Of a DNA stretch of 7,083 bases, positions 5,716-7,083 are shown piece by piece. Each line of letters begins with the position of its first letter. The first letter of the stretch is position 1. The stretch comes from Thermococci archaeon (GTDB lineage Archaea; Methanobacteriota_B; Thermococci; Thermococcales; Thermococcaceae), in NCBI GenBank assembly GCA_003660485.1, contig QMUI01000042.1, forward strand, positions 1 through 7,083, read 5' to 3'. A model generated the notes under the pieces. That model saw only the letters and a program-made list of their open reading frames with translations, did no database searches and had not been told where the DNA came from. The translations under genes and the position numbers were made by a program.

Positions 5716-6020
5716 GTCTTCATTTCCTTAAGTATCTTCTGGAATTCAGAATAATTAGTTACAACTTTTACACCATCAAGTGTCTCGAAGTAGACCTTCT
5801 TAATCTTTATTTTCTTTGCTTCGGTATACTTCATCTCTGGTGGCTCATATTCACCGGGCTCGACTATTTCATCCTCTATTACGTACGTTTTTAATTCTGG
5901 CTCTCCCACGTACTTCCAAACCTCATAAAACACTCTAGGCTCGAGGTGTATTTCCCCCTCGAGTTCGATGTAATCTGCCCCAATGTCTTCCAAGAACTCC
6001 TTAACTACTTCAGAATTCAT
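5712..6020 (-). CDS. Conserved-looking small protein of unknown function
   Basis: I do not recognise a family for this 102-residue protein. It appears soluble, with no signal peptide or membrane segment. The first 60 residues are strongly acidic (SEVVKEFLEDIGADYIELEGE, then VIEDEIVEPGEYEPPEMKYTE), and the last 35 are lysine-rich (EAKKIKIKKVYFETLDGVKVV, then EFQKILKEMK). It probably forms a compact alpha/beta fold with a helix at each end. It is a real gene by context: GGAGGTGGT is well placed before ATG 6020, a TATA-like box lies about 25 nt further up, and it fits exactly between its neighbours. It is divergent from trpS and convergent with the tandem Lrp-like gene. No cysteines, histidine cluster or catalytic motif stand out. 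Confidence 0.75.
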   Translation of the reverse strand: MNSEVVKEFLEDIGADYIELEGEIHLEPRVFYEVWKYVGEPELKTYVIEDEIVEPGEYEPPEMKYTEAKKIKIKKVYFETLDGVKVVTNYSEFQKILKEMKT

Positions 6021-6022
6021 GC

Positions 6023-6034
6023 AGAACCACCTCC
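6023..6034 (-). promoter_or_regulatory. Ribosome binding site of the 102-residue protein gene
   Basis: The minus strand reads GGAGGTGGTTCT, ending 2 nt before ATG 6020. GGAGGTG pairs with the 16S rRNA 3' end. The same 12 bases stand before trpS at 6182-6193. Confidence 0.75.
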
Positions 6035-6054
6035 AATATTATTTAGTTTAGGAC

Positions 6055-6064
6055 GTTAAATACC
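6055..6064 (-). promoter_or_regulatory. TATA box of the 102-residue protein gene
   Basis: The minus strand reads GGTATTTAAC. About 25 nt downstream is position 6034, the first base of the Shine-Dalgarno, so the predicted leader is about 14 nt. Confidence 0.5.
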
Positions 6065-6075
6065 TATCGCAATCC

Positions 6076-6089
6076 AAAAACTTTAAATT
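6076..6089 (+). promoter_or_regulatory. BRE and TATA box of trpS
   Basis: A-rich AAAAAC followed by TTTAAATT has the form of an archaeal B-recognition element plus TATA box. About 25 nt downstream, transcription would begin near 6110-6112, in a run of C followed by the A of a short ORF. This gives trpS a leader of about 83 nt, long for this organism group, where the other leaders in the window are 0-15 nt. Confidence 0.55.
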
Positions 6090-6111
6090 GAGTATTCTCC
6101 TTTTAACCCCC

Positions 6112-6141
6112 ATGCTTGGTGGTGGCTTTTGGTTCATCTGA
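6112..6141 (+). CDS. Possible leader mini-ORF with a Trp codon, upstream of trpS
   Basis: The trpS leader contains ATG followed by eight codons and TGA, reading M-L-G-G-G-F-W-F-I. The ATG lies at the predicted transcript start, so it could be translated as a leaderless ORF. The Trp codon (6130-6132) stands ahead of a gene for tryptophanyl-tRNA synthetase, which suggests regulation by Trp-tRNA supply. A weak AU-rich hairpin can be drawn after it: AATTC (6142-6146) with GAATT near 6175-6179, and AACAA with TTGTT inside. Ribosome-mediated attenuation is well known in bacteria but not established in archaea, and a 9-codon ORF can occur by chance. Translation is unproven. Confidence 0.25.
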   Translation: MLGGGFWFI

Positions 6142-6181
6142 ATTCAACAAACTGTTCTCTTCTTGTTTAGCTACGAATTTG

Positions 6182-6193
6182 GGAGGTGGTTCT
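6182..6193 (+). promoter_or_regulatory. Ribosome binding site of trpS
   Basis: GGAGGTGGTTCT ends 1 nt before the ATG at 6195, with GGAGGTG as the anti-16S part. It decides the trpS start. Confidence 0.8.
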
Positions 6194-6194
6194 A

Positions 6195-7083
6195 ATGCCA
6201 GAGGAGTTTAAAGTTACACCCTGGGACGTAGAAGGGATTGTAGACTACGATAAGTTGATTGAACAGTTTGGAACGAGTCCACTAACCGACGATCTCCTTG
6301 AGAGAACTGCAAGGCTAACAAAGAGCGACCTGCCAATATTCTTCAGGAGAAGATTCTTCTTCTCACACAGAGATTATGATAAAGTCTTAGATGACTACGA
6401 AAGTGGAAAAGGTTTCTTTCTATATACTGGCAGAGGTCCAAGCGGCCCCATGCATATAGGCCATATAATACCCTTCTTCGCCACCAAGTGGTTGCAAGAG
6501 AAGTTTGACGTCAACCTATACATCCAGATAACGGACGATGAGAAGTTCCTGTTCAAGGAGAAACTCACCTTTGAGGACACGAAGAGATGGGCATATGAGA
6601 ACATACTCGACATCATCGCGGTAGGCTTTGATCCGGACAGAACCTTCATCTTCCAGAACAGTGAATTTACGAAGATATACGAGATGGCAATTCCAATAGC
6701 TAAAAAGATAAACTTCTCAATGGCAAGGGCAGTGTTTGGATTTACGGAGCAGAGCAAGATAGGAATGATATTCTTCCCAGCAATACAGGCGGCACCCACT
6801 TTCTTCGAGAAGAGGAGGTGCCTTATTCCAGCGGCAATAGATCAAGATCCATACTGGAGGCTTCAAAGGGACTTTGCCGAGAGCCTCGGCTATTACAAGA
6901 CCGCAGCCTTGCATTCAAAGTTTTTCCCGCCCTTGACTGGGCTTAAGGGAAAGATGAGCGCATCTAAACCCGAAACCGCAATATATCTTACAGATGACCC
7001 TGAGGAAGCAGGGAAGAAGATTTGGAAGTTTGCATTGACGGGAGGTCAGCCAACACTTAAGGAGCAGAGGGAGAAGGGAGGCA
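6195..7083 (+). CDS. trpS: Tryptophanyl-tRNA synthetase, N-terminal part (cut by window end)
   Basis: This class I aminoacyl-tRNA synthetase activates tryptophan with ATP and charges tRNA-Trp in the cytoplasm. The window holds 296 codons out of the roughly 385 usual for the archaeal/eukaryotic-type enzyme, with no stop before the edge. Seen in order are an N-terminal extension (EEFKVTPWDVEGIVDYDKL), the ATP-binding signature GRGPSGPMHIGH (79-90, the HIGH motif at 87-90), the TDDEKFLF segment (113-120), the Trp/tRNA pocket region FPAIQAAPTF (194-203) with IPAAIDQDPYWRLQRD (211-226), and KMSAS (253-257) as the KMSKS loop. This layout is that of TrpRS rather than TyrRS, and of the archaeal rather than the short bacterial form. 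The start is set by the strong Shine-Dalgarno at 6182-6193. It is divergent from the 102-residue gene and has its own promoter and a leader of about 83 nt. Confidence 0.97.
   Translation, partial: MPEEFKVTPWDVEGIVDYDKLIEQFGTSPLTDDLLERTARLTKSDLPIFFRRRFFFSHRDYDKVLDDYESGKGFFLYTGRGPSGPMHIGHIIPFFATKWLQEKFDVNLYIQITDDEKFLFKEKLTFEDTKRWAYENILDIIAVGFDPDRTFIFQNSEFTKIYEMAIPIAKKINFSMARAVFGFTEQSKIGMIFFPAIQAAPTFFEKRRCLIPAAIDQDPYWRLQRDFAESLGYYKTAALHSKFFPPLTGLKGKMSASKPETAIYLTDDPEEAGKKIWKFALTGGQPTLKEQREKGG

Noticed and set aside
6142..6181. Attenuator hairpin or terminator in the trpS leader
   Set aside because: Only short AU pairs (5 + 5 bp with a 7-nt bulge) can be drawn and there is no terminal T run; at hyperthermophile temperatures this would not be stable, so it is not listed as a terminator.
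6395..6914. Two antisense reading frames within trpS
   Set aside because: They lie opposite the conserved catalytic core of TrpRS and encode low-complexity shadow sequence without start signals.
1..7083. CRISPR array, insertion sequence, tRNA or rRNA gene
   Set aside because: No regular direct repeats, transposase-like protein, cloverleaf or rRNA-like stretch was seen on either strand.

Overview
The window reads as chromosomal DNA of a hyperthermophilic archaeon of the Thermococcales, most likely Pyrococcus. The grounds are the protein sequences themselves: an archaeal-type TrpRS, a PH1915-like PUA-methyltransferase, a Ham1/RdgB NTPase, a COG1839 protein and Lrp-type regulators. AGA/AGG and ATA codons are preferred, Shine-Dalgarno sites are GGAGGTG/GGTGAT, and archaeal TATA boxes sit about 25 nt ahead of short leaders. 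Genes are tightly packed, and there is no insertion sequence, CRISPR array or tRNA/rRNA gene.

Layout. (1) Plus strand, 1-1820: the end of one UspA-like gene, an ArsB/P-protein-type membrane transporter, and a second UspA-like gene, spaced as one operon. (2) Minus strand, 4641 down to 1817: a COG1839 adenosine/AMP-binding-type protein, an XTP/dITP diphosphatase, an Lrp/AsnC regulator, a candidate C/D-box sRNA in the 92-nt gap, and a PUA-domain rRNA-methyltransferase-like gene. (3) Plus strand, 4792-5715: a regulator built from two Lrp/AsnC-like halves in tandem, apparently translated from a leaderless mRNA. (4) Minus strand, 6020-5712: a 102-residue protein of unknown function. (5) Plus strand, 6195 to the window end: trpS, cut off by the window, preceded by a leader that holds a tiny ORF containing a Trp codon.

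How they fit together. Group 1 looks like a transporter with USP-type nucleotide-binding partners that may regulate it. Group 2 joins nucleotide handling (adenosine/AMP-binding family and removal of non-canonical NTPs) to a transcription regulator and an RNA modification gene; Lrp and the methyltransferase each appear to have their own promoter. Both convergent gene pairs overlap by exactly 4 bp at their stop codons, so no room is left for separate terminators.

The observations I rate highest are the putative C/D-box guide RNA at about 3049-3099 (minus), the Trp-containing mini-ORF ahead of trpS at 6112-6141, and the tandem Lrp-like regulator with its leaderless start and nearby palindrome.
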